64,000 nt of DNA from Nocardioides sp. JQ2195 (GCF_012272695.1 NZ_CP050902.1:4012653-4076652), one strand, 5' to 3'; positions 14,914 to 24,107 are shown, counted from the first letter of the stretch. Translations and numbers: made by a program. Notes: generated by a model from the sequence alone, not told the origin.

Positions 14914-17600
14914 TGAGCCATATCGACGAAGCGGCTGTAGTGGCCCTGGAACGCAACCGTGATGTCACGGGTCTGACCGTTACGGTGCTTGGCCACGATC
15001 AGGTCCGCTTCACCCGGGCGAGTGGATTCCTTTTCGTAGACATCCTCGCGGTGCAGCAGGATGACCATGTCCGCATCCTGCTCAAGGCTGTTGTGCAGCG
15101 CGATCCCTTCGGCCACGAAGTTGTGTACGCCGAGCACGGTGGCGTCGTACACGGGCTGCTCGCCAAGTGACTTGATGGAAGCGATCGAGTCCCAGTAGAC
15201 GTCGTTGGTCGCGAGCACTTCGAGGTCTGCGTCGTCCAGGATCCCGGCCACCTTGGAGAGTCGCTCCCGACTGGGTGCGTGCTTCCACATCGTCGATCCG
15301 CAGAACTGGGTGCCCATGGCCGACGCGAACTCACGGTGAGTCACCTGCTGTTCGGTCAGGAGTTCCCGGACTCTCCCCCACACCTCCACAGGAACTGTGT
15401 CGAGGTTGGTGTTGGAGCGAACGTCACGCAGCTTCTCGGCCAAGGCATCGGCCTTCGCACCTCGCAATCCATGGACGCCGATCTCGTCGCAGAATCGGAG
15501 CTGGTTCTCCGCGCCGTACACGAAGAGGTGCCAGCCGTCCCGATATCCAGGCTTGCGCACCCGCTTCACCCGCGTGAAGACGTTGAACCGGCCCAGGAGA
15601 CGTGCGAGGTCGTCGACCAGTCGGCGGCTGGTGGATGCGTAGTAGACACGTCCCAGATTGTTCTTCGCGTCGTAGCCGATGGAGCCATCGGTCGCCCAGA
15701 TGTGGCGCAGGAAGAGACCGACCTGCTCCTTCGGCAGACTGAAGACCCACTCCGGGACGAACTTCTCATGGCTGCGCAGACCGAAGAGCGCATCCTCGTC
15801 GAGCCAAGCTGCAATCGGATTGCGGCGTCCCCGGGCAAGTCGATAGGGAGCAGGGAGGCGCAGCGTGGTCACGCGCGCAGTTTCGTAGTCATCACGGATC
15901 GGCGTGATGCCGAAGCGCCGAGACGCCGCGTCGCCCACGGCCTTGAGATTCGCCTCGTCGATGCTGGCGTAGCGGATCGGCTGGCGCTTCACGAACGAGC
16001 CGTCACCGAGCATGTGGGCAAGCAGCACGATCTCGTCCTCGTCGCGAGGGGTGATCTGCAGCGGCGGCGGCACGTGACGAATCGCACCGACCCGCGCTCC
16101 CGGAGCCAACTCGCCGAGCGGCATCCACCCGTCGTACGTCAGGAGTGGGTGATTGGCGGTGGCCTTGACCGTGCGCCCGGAGGCGAGGGTGAGCTCGAAG
16201 ACTTCCTTGGTGCCGCTCGGGAACGCGTGGGTCATCGTGCGCGGCACGAGCTTGAGGCGGTCGTCGAGTGCCCAGACTGGGATGTCCTTGGCGTCCGACT
16301 CCATCAGCTCACCGATGGTGACCTCCGCGTTGGTGTCGGCGCGCATGATGCGGGTGTCAGCCGTGACGCACCCCGACTCCCGAAGGTCGGACATCATCGG
16401 GCGCTTGTCGGTGCGCTGCTCGGGACCACGGTTGAGCTGCGACAACGCGATGATCGGGAGCTCGAGCTCCTTGGCCAGGAGCTTGATCTGACGCGAGAAC
16501 TCCGAGACCTCGAGCTGGCGGGACTCGACCTTCTTGCCCGAGCTCATCAGCTGCATGTAGTCGATCACGATCAGGCGCAGGTCGTGGTTCTGCTTGAGCC
16601 GCCGCGCCTTCGAGCGGATCTCCATCATCGTCATGTTCGGCGAGTCGTCGATGAACATCGGCGCCGAGGAGACCTCGCCCATCTTGCGCGCCAGCTTCGC
16701 CCAGTCGTCGTCGGTCATGTTGCCGTTGCGGATGTGGTTGAGCGGCACCTTCGCCTCGGCCGAGAGCAGGCGCATGGTGATCTCGGAGCGGCCCATCTCG
16801 AGGCTGAAGAAGACGCTGGCAAGGCCGTTGTGGATCGACGCCGCGCGACACAGGTCGAGAGCGAGGGTGCTCTTGCCCATGGCAGGACGCGCCGCGATGA
16901 TGATCATCTGACCCTTGTGCAGACCGTTGGTCAGGTCGTCGAAGTCGGCGAACCCGGTGGGCACGCCATAGATGCCCTCCTCACGGTTTCCGATCGCCTC
17001 GATCTCGTCGAGGACACCTTCCATGATGTCGACCAGGGGCGCGTAGTCCTCCGACGAACGCTTGTCGGTGATCTTGTAGACCTCGGCCTGGGCGTTGTCG
17101 ACCATGTGGTCGACCTGGCCCTCGCCGGCGTACCCCATCTGCACGATCTTGGTGCCGGCGTCGACCATGCGACGCAGGATCGCCTTCTCGCGGACGATCT
17201 CGGCGTAGTAACCCGCGTTGGCTGCGATCGGCACGTTGGCCGAGAGCGTGTGGAGGTAGGGTGCCCCGCCGATGCGTTGCAGCTCGCCCCGGCGCTGCAG
17301 CTCCGCAGCGACGGTGACCGGGTCGGCCGGCTCGCCGCGACCGAAGAGGTCGATGATCGCGTCGTGGATGATCTCGTGCGCCGGACGGTAGAAGTCGGTG
17401 CCTCGCATCACCTCGCTGACGTCGGCGATCGCGTCCTTGGAGAGCAGCATCGAGCCGAGCACGCTCTGCTCGGCGGCGTTGTCCTGCGGAGGGGTGCGGT
17501 CGTTGGGTCCCCGCGGCGCCTCGCCCGGCTCGTACGACGAGGGGCCATCGCCCCATTCCGGCTCCGGAGGCAGGTCATTCTGGTGATCAGTCATGCTCAT
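14910..17600 (-). CDS. dnaB: replicative DNA helicase DnaB, intein-containing precursor
   Basis: 896-residue precursor of the hexameric helicase that unwinds DNA at the fork. The N-terminal domain begins PPQDNAAEQSVLGSMLL. Walker A is AARPAMGKSTLAL (Lys243) and Walker B is RLIVIDYMQLM. Extein residues 1-410 and 838-896 join to a 469-residue mature helicase, the normal size. The intein splits the RESG/SLEQDAD region, next to the nucleotide-contacting loop. ATG 17600 has GGGGAG 8 nt upstream. rplI, its usual upstream partner, is 3 kb away, separated by genes of the opposite strand. Confidence 0.97.
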   Translation of the reverse strand: MSMTDHQNDLPPEPEWGDGPSSYEPGEAPRGPNDRTPPQDNAAEQSVLGSMLLSKDAIADVSEVMRGTDFYRPAHEIIHDAIIDLFGRGEPADPVTVAAELQRRGELQRIGGAPYLHTLSANVPIAANAGYYAEIVREKAILRRMVDAGTKIVQMGYAGEGQVDHMVDNAQAEVYKITDKRSSEDYAPLVDIMEGVLDEIEAIGNREEGIYGVPTGFADFDDLTNGLHKGQMIIIAARPAMGKSTLALDLCRAASIHNGLASVFFSLEMGRSEITMRLLSAEAKVPLNHIRNGNMTDDDWAKLARKMGEVSSAPMFIDDSPNMTMMEIRSKARRLKQNHDLRLIVIDYMQLMSSGKKVESRQLEVSEFSRQIKLLAKELELPIIALSQLNRGPEQRTDKRPMMSDLRESGCVTADTRIMRADTNAEVTIGELMESDAKDIPVWALDDRLKLVPRTMTHAFPSGTKEVFELTLASGRTVKATANHPLLTYDGWMPLGELAPGARVGAIRHVPPPLQITPRDEDEIVLLAHMLGDGSFVKRQPIRYASIDEANLKAVGDAASRRFGITPIRDDYETARVTTLRLPAPYRLARGRRNPIAAWLDEDALFGLRSHEKFVPEWVFSLPKEQVGLFLRHIWATDGSIGYDAKNNLGRVYYASTSRRLVDDLARLLGRFNVFTRVKRVRKPGYRDGWHLFVYGAENQLRFCDEIGVHGLRGAKADALAEKLRDVRSNTNLDTVPVEVWGRVRELLTEQQVTHREFASAMGTQFCGSTMWKHAPSRERLSKVAGILDDADLEVLATNDVYWDSIASIKSLGEQPVYDATVLGVHNFVAEGIALHNSLEQDADMVILLHREDVYEKESTRPGEADLIVAKHRNGQTRDITVAFQGHYSRFVDMAH
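15090..16370 (-). mobile_element. DnaB intein with LAGLIDADG homing endonuclease
   Basis: 427-residue intein (precursor residues 411-837). It starts with Cys (CVTADTRIMR, block A), has a block B with ATANHPLLT containing the TxxH histidine, and ends VAEGIALHN, so His-Asn then Ser+1 supply the splicing chemistry. Two LAGLIDADG-like blocks, LLAHMLGDGSF and FLRHIWATDGSIG, show a homing endonuclease in the middle. All splicing residues look intact. The site, between RESG and SLEQDAD, is the one I recall for the Synechocystis DnaB intein. Confidence 0.93.
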
Positions 17601-17724
17601 CGCTCACGCTCCCCTTCCGGCCGATTCTGGGCTGGCCAGCACGCTAGATGTGACCACCGACAAGGGGCCCTGAAAGTTGCGGACGTGTGACCGTACGTCG
17701 GAAAACTCGGCAAGTGAAAGTGGG

Positions 17725-17733
17725 TTATCCACA
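17725..17733 (+). promoter_or_regulatory. DnaA box
   Basis: TTATCCACA, an exact match to the classical DnaA box, in the dnaB upstream region. Confidence 0.65.
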
Positions 17734-17806
17734 GGGGCTGGGGATAACCCACGACTCGCCGTGGACGACACGCCCCGACTTGTGCACAGCCTGGGGAGGC
17801 ACCTGT

Positions 17807-17822
17807 GGATTCACGTGAAACC
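17807..17822. promoter_or_regulatory. parS-like ParB site upstream of dnaB
   Basis: GGATTCACGTGAAACC keeps the CACGTG core and 13 of 16 positions of the parS consensus TGTTTCACGTGAAACA. It is weaker than the two sites at parA and rsmG. Confidence 0.5.
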
Positions 17823-18049
17823 ACGCGTCACACATGCCGCCTGACCTGCACAAACGCCTCTCCCACGCTGTGGAGGAAAACTTGTGGGCAACTTTCTTGT
17901 TCACCTTCCAGTCACCGGACAGCCGCATGTAACTTTGTCGACATGGCGCCCTGGCGCTTCGACTACCCACAGATACGCACCAGTTACACACAGGCACCAC
18001 CACTCCCCATCAGGTCATGACCAGAAGCACCGGTGCCTCTTACGGCCGC

Positions 18050-18055
18050 TAGGGT
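18050..18055 (+). promoter_or_regulatory. -10 box of the MATE gene
   Basis: TAGGGT ends 6 nt before the GTG at 18062, the leaderless arrangement seen repeatedly in this window. This favours the 18062 start over the GTG at 18056. Confidence 0.45.
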
Positions 18056-18061
18056 GTGCGG

Positions 18062-19399
18062 GTGAGTGCCGACGCCCCCGAGACCCGTGCCCCCAAGGGC
18101 GTGGACCGGGAGATCCTGCACCTCGCGGTGCCGGCGTTCCTCGCCCTGATCGCGGAACCGATGTTCCTGCTCGCGGACGCCGCCATCATCGGTCACCTGG
18201 GAACCTCCGAGCTGGCCGGTCTCGGCATCGCCGGAGCGGTGATGCAGACCGCGGTCGGCCTGTGCGTCTTCCTCGCCTACGGCACCACCGCATCGGTGGC
18301 CCGACAGATCGGTGCCGGGAACCTGCGTGCCGCGATCAGCCAGGGCATCGACGGCATCTGGCTGGCCGTCATCATCGGCGTGGTCACCACGGTCGTCGGC
18401 ATGTGGAGCACTCCGTGGCTGGTCACGCTCTTCGGCGCCGACGGCACCGTCACCGACCAGGCCAGCGACTACCTGCGCATCGCCTTCCTCGGCACGACGC
18501 CGTTGCTCGTCATGCTCGCCGCGACCGGCGTACTCCGCGGCATGCTCGACACGCGCACCCCACTGGTCGCGGCGGTGATCGGCAACCTGCTGAACGTCAT
18601 CCTCAACTTCGCCTTCGTCTACGGCGCGGGCCCGGTGCCCGCGCTCGGCCTGCGCGGGTCCGCGCTCGGGTCCGTGATCGCGCAGGTGCTGACCGCGCTG
18701 ATCCTCCTGGTCGTCGTGGTGCGCGGCGCCCGTCGCGAAGGCGCGACGCTGAGCCCTGACCTCCCCGGCATCCGCACCGCGGCCCATGCCGGAATCGCCC
18801 TCGTCGTGCGCACCCTCACCCTGCGCGCCGCCCTGCTGGTCACGACGTACGCCGCCGTGCAGGCCGGTGGCGAGACCCCGATCGCCACCCACCAGCTGGC
18901 GATGACGATCTGGGGGTTCCTGACCTTCGTCCTCGACGCCGTCGCCATCGCTGCCCAAGCACTGACCGGGCGCTACCTCGGCGCGAGTGATGCCACGGGG
19001 ACCCGAGACATCACCCGGCGGATGGTCCAGTGGGGGCTCGCCTCCGGGGTGGTCACCGGGCTGGGTCTGGCCGCGCTCAGCCCGGTGCTGGGCCACCTCT
19101 TCACCAACGACCGCGACGTCATCCAGCAGCTGGTCCCCGTGCTGCTGATCGCGGCTCTCGCCCAACCGATCGCCGGCTATGTCTTCGTGCTCGACGGTGT
19201 GCTCATCGGTGCAGGGGACGGCACCTACCTCGCCTGGGGAGGGCTCGCCGTCCTCATCGTCTACACGCCGTTCGCCCTGCTCGCCGACGACCTGACCTGG
19301 CTCTGGGTGGCGTTCGGCTTCGGCTTCATGCTCGGCCGGGCCGTCGTCCTCGGCCTGCGCGCGCGCAGTGACGCGTGGATGCGCCTCGGCGCCGGCTGA
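18062..19399 (+). CDS. MATE family efflux transporter (DinF-like)
   Basis: 445-residue inner-membrane antiporter with 12 hydrophobic helices in two homologous halves. The first half reads ILHLAVPAFLALIAEPMFLLAD and the second LRAALLVTTYAAVQAGGE around helix 7. Motifs IIGHLGTSELAGLGIAGAV and GVLRGMLDTRTPL are typical of the DinF branch of MATE proteins, which export cationic drugs or small metabolites in exchange for Na+ or H+. The start is GTG at 18062, judged from the -10 box; GTG at 18056 is possible. It is divergent from dnaB and probably monocistronic. Confidence 0.9.
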   Translation: MSADAPETRAPKGVDREILHLAVPAFLALIAEPMFLLADAAIIGHLGTSELAGLGIAGAVMQTAVGLCVFLAYGTTASVARQIGAGNLRAAISQGIDGIWLAVIIGVVTTVVGMWSTPWLVTLFGADGTVTDQASDYLRIAFLGTTPLLVMLAATGVLRGMLDTRTPLVAAVIGNLLNVILNFAFVYGAGPVPALGLRGSALGSVIAQVLTALILLVVVVRGARREGATLSPDLPGIRTAAHAGIALVVRTLTLRAALLVTTYAAVQAGGETPIATHQLAMTIWGFLTFVLDAVAIAAQALTGRYLGASDATGTRDITRRMVQWGLASGVVTGLGLAALSPVLGHLFTNDRDVIQQLVPVLLIAALAQPIAGYVFVLDGVLIGAGDGTYLAWGGLAVLIVYTPFALLADDLTWLWVAFGFGFMLGRAVVLGLRARSDAWMRLGAG

Positions 19400-19565
19400 C
19401 CCGTCGCTCGGTTCGGCTCACCGCTCCGCGGATGGGCGCCACCCGGTCCCCGTACGGCGGCACTTGTGCGGTGCTGTGGTCACTTCGCAGGTGACCGATC
19501 GCTCGCGAAGTGACATGGACACCGCGTTACTCGCAGGGGTGGGGGCCGAGAGAAGACCCGACGGA

Positions 19566-19571
19566 TAGGGT
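19566..19571 (+). promoter_or_regulatory. -10 box of the following membrane-protein gene
   Basis: TAGGGT ends 7 nt before the GTG at 19579; no Shine-Dalgarno sequence is seen, so the transcript is probably leaderless. Confidence 0.45.
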
Positions 19572-19578
19572 TCGGCGC

Positions 19579-20139
19579 GTGAGCGACCAGTCGGCGGAGC
19601 GCAGCCGCCCCGAGCGCAACGGGATGACCCCCCTGCAGAAGATGGCCATGGGCCTCGTCATCGTCGCGATCGACACCCTCGGCACCGTCGACATCCTCCC
19701 CGACTTCATCGGCTGGGCCATGGTCATCTGGGGGCTGGTCTCGATCCGCCTTCCCGAACGCACCACCCTGCTCACGTCGGCGGCAGTCTGCGCGGTTGTC
19801 GCGCTGGCGGTCTGGTTCCCACAGGCCAAGGATCATCTCCAGGACGCCGAGCTCGCCTTGAAGTGGGCGGTCTCGTTGCCGGACCTGCTGTTCATCTTCC
19901 TGGCCTCGCGCTCGCTGGCCACCGCCGCCAAGGAGGACCCGGACCCCAAGTTCGCCGGACGGTTCGGCGTGATCATGTGGGCCACCTGCATCGTCGCGGC
20001 CATGCCACCCGTCGCCGACGCAGCGAAGAACGACGTGCTGCTCGGCTATGCCGACGTGGCGTTCGTGCTGCTGTGGATCTGGTTCATCTGGAACCTCTTC
20101 GCGGCCCACGCCAAGCCGTACGTCGCCGCCCGCGACTGA
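19579..20139 (+). CDS. conserved membrane protein of unknown function
   Basis: 186 residues with four or five predicted membrane helices: MGLVIVAIDTLGTVDILPD, then WAMVIWGLVSI, then TSAAVCAVVALAVWF, then a pair in the second half (FGVIMWATCIVAAM and FVLLWIWFIWNLFAA). The N-terminus is charged (SDQSAERSRPERNG). No catalytic motif is visible and I do not recognise the family. The start is fixed by the -10 box 7 nt upstream. The gene ends right before the 63-bp repeat array and converges on the rplI operon. Confidence 0.72.
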   Translation: MSDQSAERSRPERNGMTPLQKMAMGLVIVAIDTLGTVDILPDFIGWAMVIWGLVSIRLPERTTLLTSAAVCAVVALAVWFPQAKDHLQDAELALKWAVSLPDLLFIFLASRSLATAAKEDPDPKFAGRFGVIMWATCIVAAMPPVADAAKNDVLLGYADVAFVLLWIWFIWNLFAAHAKPYVAARD

Positions 20140-20197
20140 ACAGCCACCCTCGCCGCCCCCCTGCCCGTGCCCCGCAACGTCATCCTGGCCGCGCCCC

Positions 20198-20638
20198 GCA
20201 ACGTCATACGAACTGGCTGCCCGAGCGACCCGCACGTATGACGCACGGGGCCCACCCACCACAACGTCATACAACGCAGCAGCGCGAGCAACCGCAACGC
20301 ATGACGCACCGGGCCCACCCACCACAACGTCATACAACGCAGCAGCGCGAGCAACCGCAACGCATGACGCACCAGGCCCACCCACCGCAACGTCATACAA
20401 AGCAGCAGCGCGAGCGACCGCAACGCATGACGCACGGGGGCCACCCACCGCAACGTCATACAAAGCAGCAGCGCGAGCGACCGCAACGCATGACGCACGG
20501 GGGCCACCCAGCGCAACGTCATACGAACTGGCTGCCTGAGCGACCCGCACGTATGACGCACCGGGGCCCCCCAGCGCAACGTCATACAAAGCGGCTGCCC
20601 GAGCGACCCGCACGTATGACGCACCAGGCCCACCCACG
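20198..20638. repeat. seven tandem 63-bp units with internal inverted repeat
   Basis: Seven units of exactly 63 bp begin at 20198, 20261, 20324, 20387, 20450, 20513 and 20576; a partial copy (CGCAACGTCAT) lies just before at 20173. Each unit carries an inverted repeat: CGTCATACG and CGTATGACG in units 1 and 6, CGTCATAC/GTATGACG in unit 7, and CGTCATAC/GCATGACG in units 2-5. Because 63 is a multiple of three, several frames stay open, but none looks coding. The array fills the gap between two convergent genes. Confidence 0.9.
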
Positions 20639-20712
20639 GCGCCGAGCACGGCGGCCACCCCACCGGGCCGGGCACGGCGGCGGCGCATGCGAAGGTCGCA
20701 GAGAATGCGGAA

Positions 20713-20742
20713 CGGCCCGCCACCCCGAGGGGCAGCGGGCCG
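20713..20742 (-). terminator. hairpin terminator behind rplI
   Basis: CGGCCCGC and GCGGGCCG arms enclose an inner CCCC-GA-GGGG stem, 25 bp past the rplI stop. There is no U-tract, as is common in actinobacteria. Confidence 0.6.
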
Positions 20743-20767
20743 AACCGGTGGAACGTGTGGAGCTGGG

Positions 20768-21214
20768 TCAGCCGGCGACGACGTTGAGCGCCACCGTGGC
20801 GGAGACACCCTCGTAGAGCTTCACCGAAACGGTGTGCGCACCGAGCGACTTGATCGGGTTGGTGACCACGATCGTGCGCTTGTCCACGCTCTCACCGGAG
20901 GTCGCGGACAGGGCGTCAGCGATCTCGGCGACGGTGACGGCACCGAAGAGACGGCCACCTTCACCAGCACGGACAGCAACCTGCACGGGCGAGGCCTCGA
21001 GCTTGGTCTTGACCTCCGCGGCGTGGTCCTGGTCGCGCACGGCACGCGACGAGCGCGCAGCCTTGATCGAGTCGATCGTCTTCTGGCCACCGCGGGTCCA
21101 GCGGACACCGTGGCCACGCGGGATGAGGTAGTTGCGGCCGTAGCCGTCCTTGACCTCAACCACGTCGCCGGGGGCGCCGAGGCCGTCAACTTCCTGAGTC
21201 AGGATGAGCTTCAT
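20768..21214 (-). CDS. rplI: 50S ribosomal protein L9
   Basis: 148-residue L9, which binds 23S rRNA domain V near the L1 stalk base. The N-terminal domain begins [20 protein letters not shown] and continues [14 protein letters not shown], the universal L9 signature; a long connecting helix and the C-terminal domain ([10 protein letters not shown]) follow. The ATG at 21214 is chosen from the family start and the GAGAGG site upstream. It is the last gene of rpsF-ssb-rpsR-rplI, 16 bp after rpsR, and is followed by a hairpin. Confidence 0.97.
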   Translation of the reverse strand: MKLILTQEVDGLGAPGDVVEVKDGYGRNYLIPRGHGVRWTRGGQKTIDSIKAARSSRAVRDQDHAAEVKTKLEASPVQVAVRAGEGGRLFGAVTVAEIADALSATSGESVDKRTIVVTNPIKSLGAHTVSVKLYEGVSATVALNVVAG

Positions 21215-21230
21215 GTTCGCAAATCCTCTC

Positions 21231-21467
21231 TCAGCGACCGGTGGACGTGTAGGGCAGCAGGGCGAGCTCGCGGGCGTTCTTGACCGCAATCGCAACGTCG
21301 CGCTGGTGCTGCACGCAGTTGCCGGTCACCCGACGGGCGCGGATCTTGCCGCGGTCCGAGATGAACTTGCGGAGCAGGGTGGTGTCCTTGTAGTCGACAC
21401 CGGTCGCCTTCTCCTTGCAGAACTGGCAAACCTTCTTCTTGGGCTTGCGAATCACTGCCTTTGCCAT
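21231..21467 (-). CDS. rpsR: 30S ribosomal protein S18
   Basis: 78-residue S18, which pairs with S6 on the 30S platform. [20 protein letters not shown] and the [19 protein letters not shown] region are diagnostic. Cysteines in CQFC and TGNC with the nearby His suggest the zinc-binding C+ form rather than the cysteine-free paralogue made under zinc starvation. A GGAGC site precedes the ATG. Third gene of the rpsF operon. Confidence 0.97.
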   Translation of the reverse strand: MAKAVIRKPKKKVCQFCKEKATGVDYKDTTLLRKFISDRGKIRARRVTGNCVQHQRDVAIAVKNARELALLPYTSTGR

Positions 21468-21577
21468 TGTGGTGCTCCTTTCGAGCCCGGCTCACGCCGG
21501 AATGGGTACTGGCTGATGAACTTGTTGTGGTGCTGGTGGTCTGAGCGACCGTGGCCCCTGCGGGCCGGGAGCCTTCC

Positions 21578-22129
21578 TCAGAAGGGAGGCTCTTCGGATG
21601 ACACACCGGGAGCGGCCCACGGGTCCGAGGGACCCGAGTTGCCGGACGGACCCTGCGACTGCCCCTGGGCCGGCGTGGCCCACGGGTCGTTGGCCGGAGC
21701 GCTCTGCTGAGCACCCTGGTTGTAGCCGCCGCCCTGGTTGTAGCCACCGCCACCGCCGCCACCGCGGGATGCCTTGGTGACCTTGGCCGTGGCGTACTTC
21801 AGGCTGGGACCGACCTCTTCGACGTCGATCTCGAAGACCGTGCGCTTCTCACCCTCGCGGGTTTCGTAGGTGCGGGCCTTCAGGCGACCCTGGACGACGA
21901 CACGCATGCCGCGCTGCAGGGACTCGGCAACGTTCTCCGCGGCCTGTCGCCAGACAGAGCAGCTCAGGAACAGCGCGTCGCCGTCCTTCCACTCGTTGCT
22001 CTGCTTGTCGAAGGTGCGCGGCGTCGACGCGATCCGGAAGTTCGCCACGGCCGCACCCGACGGGGTGAAGCGCAGCTCCGGGTCGTCAACGAGATTGCCA
22101 ACCACCGTGATTACGGTCTCGCCTGCCAT
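21578..22129 (-). CDS. ssb: single-stranded DNA-binding protein
   Basis: 183 residues. The OB fold spans about 1-115 ([54 protein letters not shown]). A Gly-rich linker with [10 protein letters not shown] repeats follows, then the acidic tip EEPPF that recruits partner proteins. It forms homotetramers at replication forks and repair sites. It lies between rpsF and rpsR, as in most actinobacteria, with a DnaA box in the rpsF-ssb spacer. Confidence 0.97.
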   Translation of the reverse strand: MAGETVITVVGNLVDDPELRFTPSGAAVANFRIASTPRTFDKQSNEWKDGDALFLSCSVWRQAAENVAESLQRGMRVVVQGRLKARTYETREGEKRTVFEIDVEEVGPSLKYATAKVTKASRGGGGGGGYNQGGGYNQGAQQSAPANDPWATPAQGQSQGPSGNSGPSDPWAAPGVSSEEPPF

Positions 22130-22201
22130 CTCAGGTCTCCTCTGGATTCAATCGAGTGTGTCGAGGTCCATGGTGTACGTCGGCACCGACACTGTGAAGA
22201 G

Positions 22202-22210
22202 TTGTCCACA
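22202..22210 (+). promoter_or_regulatory. DnaA box between rpsF and ssb
   Basis: TTGTCCACA, the form preferred by actinobacterial DnaA, lies in the 147-bp spacer between rpsF and ssb. It might tie ssb expression to DnaA; a single box could also be chance. Confidence 0.4.
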
Positions 22211-22276
22211 GCGGGTTTCGAGACGGCCGCAGAGCGACCTCCTCAACCACCGATGCCGTTGCCGGCGTACGCCGGA

Positions 22277-22567
22277 TCACGCCTTGGCGGCGCGCAGGAC
22301 CTTGGTGCGAAGAATCGACTCGTTCAGCGAGAGCTGGCGGTCGAACTCCTTGACCGTGGCCGGCTCGGCCTGCAGCGAGATGAGGGCGTAGATGCCTTCG
22401 GCGTTCTTCTTGACCTCGTAGGCGAGGCGGCGACGTCCCCAGACGTCGACGGACTCGACGGAGCCGCCATCCTTGCGGATCACGTTGAGGTACTTGTCGA
22501 GGGACGGTTCGATCGTCCGCTCTTCGAGGTTCGGGTCGAGGATGACCATCACTTCATATGCACGCAT
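22277..22567 (-). CDS. rpsF: 30S ribosomal protein S6
   Basis: 96-residue S6, partner of S18 on the 30S platform. [20 protein letters not shown], the region [20 protein letters not shown] and [15 protein letters not shown] are typical. The ATG at 22567 has a GGAGG site 9 nt upstream, and the family start agrees, so longer in-frame extensions are rejected. First gene of the rpsF-ssb-rpsR-rplI operon; divergent from the Ser/Thr kinase with 220 bp between. Confidence 0.97.
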   Translation of the reverse strand: MRAYEVMVILDPNLEERTIEPSLDKYLNVIRKDGGSVESVDVWGRRRLAYEVKKNAEGIYALISLQAEPATVKEFDRQLSLNESILRTKVLRAAKA

Positions 22568-22773
22568 AGCGGTCTCCACCTCCTCTGGACTCAGCGGCCA
22601 CGGTCTCTCCGTGGCAGGAGGGCTCTGCGAATGTTCTCGGGATGTACCGCTCGGGGGCACAGGGCCACGAGGACAGTGCAGGTTATCAGCGCAGCGCGGA
22701 TCCGGGGTAATCCGTCGACGTCCACCCCGCACGCGCCGGTCGCCGGAGCACGAGTAGACCGTCACGAAGTGGG

Positions 22774-22779
22774 TAGGGT
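22774..22779 (+). promoter_or_regulatory. -10 box of the Ser/Thr kinase gene
   Basis: TAGGGT ends 8 nt before the ATG at 22788, consistent with a leaderless transcript. Confidence 0.45.
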
Positions 22780-22787
22780 GTGCCCCG

Positions 22788-24107
22788 ATGACTTCGATGG
22801 GGAACACGCCGCTCGCCGGCCGCTACGTGCTGATCGACCAGATCGGCGCCGGCGGCATGGGCTCCGTGTGGCGCGCCTGGGACCTGAAGAGCCAGACCTT
22901 CGTGGCCGCCAAGCTCCTCGGCCAGCACGACAGTGGCATGCTGCTGCGCTTCGTGCGCGAGCAGTCGGTGCGCATCCGCCACCCCCACGTGGTCGCCCCG
23001 AGCGGCTGGGCCGCCGAGGACAACCTGGTCATCTTCACCATGGACCTGGTCAAGGGCGGATCGATCCACACCCTGCTCGGTGACCACGGCAGGCTGCCCG
23101 AGAGCTACACCGCGGTCGTGCTCGACCAGACTCTCCAGGCGCTCGAGGCCGTGCACGCGGCCGGCGTGGTGCACCGCGACGTCAAGCCGGCCAACCTGCT
23201 GCTCGAGCCGACCGGCACCCGTCGTCCCCACGTGCGTCTCGGCGACTTCGGCGTCGCCGCGCTCATCGACGAGGTGCGCCTCACCCGCTTCCCCGGCGCC
23301 ATCGGCACCGACGGCTACATGGCACCGGAGCAGGCCCACGGGGCGGCGCCGGAGCCGCAGCAGGACCTCTACGCACTCGGCGTGGTCGGCATCCAGATGC
23401 TCACCGGCCTCAGTCCGCGTCACCAGAAGGGTGCTCCCGACGGCCCCTACCGGGAGTTCCTCGAGGCGCTCACCCAGGAGGACTCCGAGAAGCGTCCGGC
23501 GACAGCGTCCGAGGCGCTGCAGCTGCTGCGCTCGGCCGGCGTGCCCCCCGGTACGCCGTGGCAGAGCGACTCCGAGCCCCCCGAGGTGTTCAACCAGCTC
23601 GTCGACGTGGCGCCGCCGCCCCCGTCGTACTACCCGTCCTACACCACGGGCAACGCGATGGGGGCCAGCTTCGCCACGCCCACGCCGTTCCCCCAGCAGT
23701 CCTCCCCCTTCGGGCCACCCGGACCGCAGTCGGGCGCCCACTCAGGCGCACGGCCGGACAGCTCCGGCGCCCACGGTGGGGCTCACAGCGGCGCCCACAG
23801 CGGGGGCCCTCGCAGCCGACCCAACAGCTACGCCGGCCCGGCCCACCCCGGCCCGGCACATTCCGGCCCGGCGCACCCCGGACCGGCCCACTCCGGAGCA
23901 GGATCGAGCGCACCCGCCAGCTCCGGGCACGGTTCAGCGGGCCGGGCGGCGTTCGTCGGCCCGGCGGCCACCGGTGGGACCTACCCGGCGACCATGGCCT
24001 CGTCGTCCTCGTCGAGCAGCACCAGTCCCGCGTTGATCGTCGCGATCATCTGCTTCGTGGCTGCGATCGCGATGGCCGGCAGCGCGCTGTGGCTGATGCT
24101 CGCCTGA
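22788..24107 (+). CDS. membrane Ser/Thr protein kinase (PknB-like kinase domain)
   Basis: 439 residues. The kinase domain spans about 9-255: [13 protein letters not shown] is the glycine loop, AAKLL has the ATP lysine, [12 protein letters not shown] is the catalytic loop and GDFGVAALI the Mg2+ loop, with [10 protein letters not shown] as the P+1 region. A Pro/Gly/His-rich linker (repeats such as [16 protein letters not shown]) follows, then a single membrane helix near the C-terminus ([21 protein letters not shown]). No extracellular sensor domain is present. It lies divergently beside the ribosomal operon. Targets are unknown. Confidence 0.92.
   Translation: MTSMGNTPLAGRYVLIDQIGAGGMGSVWRAWDLKSQTFVAAKLLGQHDSGMLLRFVREQSVRIRHPHVVAPSGWAAEDNLVIFTMDLVKGGSIHTLLGDHGRLPESYTAVVLDQTLQALEAVHAAGVVHRDVKPANLLLEPTGTRRPHVRLGDFGVAALIDEVRLTRFPGAIGTDGYMAPEQAHGAAPEPQQDLYALGVVGIQMLTGLSPRHQKGAPDGPYREFLEALTQEDSEKRPATASEALQLLRSAGVPPGTPWQSDSEPPEVFNQLVDVAPPPPSYYPSYTTGNAMGASFATPTPFPQQSSPFGPPGPQSGAHSGARPDSSGAHGGAHSGAHSGGPRSRPNSYAGPAHPGPAHSGPAHPGPAHSGAGSSAPASSGHGSAGRAAFVGPAATGGTYPATMASSSSSSSTSPALIVAIICFVAAIAMAGSALWLMLA

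Larger units (their letters stand above)
17601..18049. promoter_or_regulatory. dnaB-MATE intergenic region with DnaA boxes and a parS-like site
   Basis: About 450 bp without a convincing gene, between divergent dnaB and the MATE gene. It holds TTATCCACA at 17725-17733 (perfect DnaA box), TGGGGATAA at 17739-17747 and TGTGGGCAA at 17883-17891 (8 of 9 each), several weaker matches, and a parS-like site. The density is far above background for this GC content. It must also contain the dnaB promoter. Confidence 0.6.

Noticed and set aside
15279..17690. An 803-codon open frame antisense to dnaB
   Set aside because: Shadow of dnaB and its intein in a high-GC genome; composition is that of a complement frame.
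20198..20638. CRISPR array
   Set aside because: Units are contiguous 63-bp copies without unique spacers, and no cas gene is near.
19863..20816. Long open frames through the 63-bp array with RMTH-type repeats
   Set aside because: 63 is a multiple of three, so repeats keep all frames open by arithmetic. None has a start with ribosome site or -10 box, and the units carry a DNA dyad instead.
22568..22807. N-terminal extension of rpsF from an upstream start
   Set aside because: S6 starts at MRAYEVM with GGAGG before it; the extension crosses into the kinase gene on the other strand.
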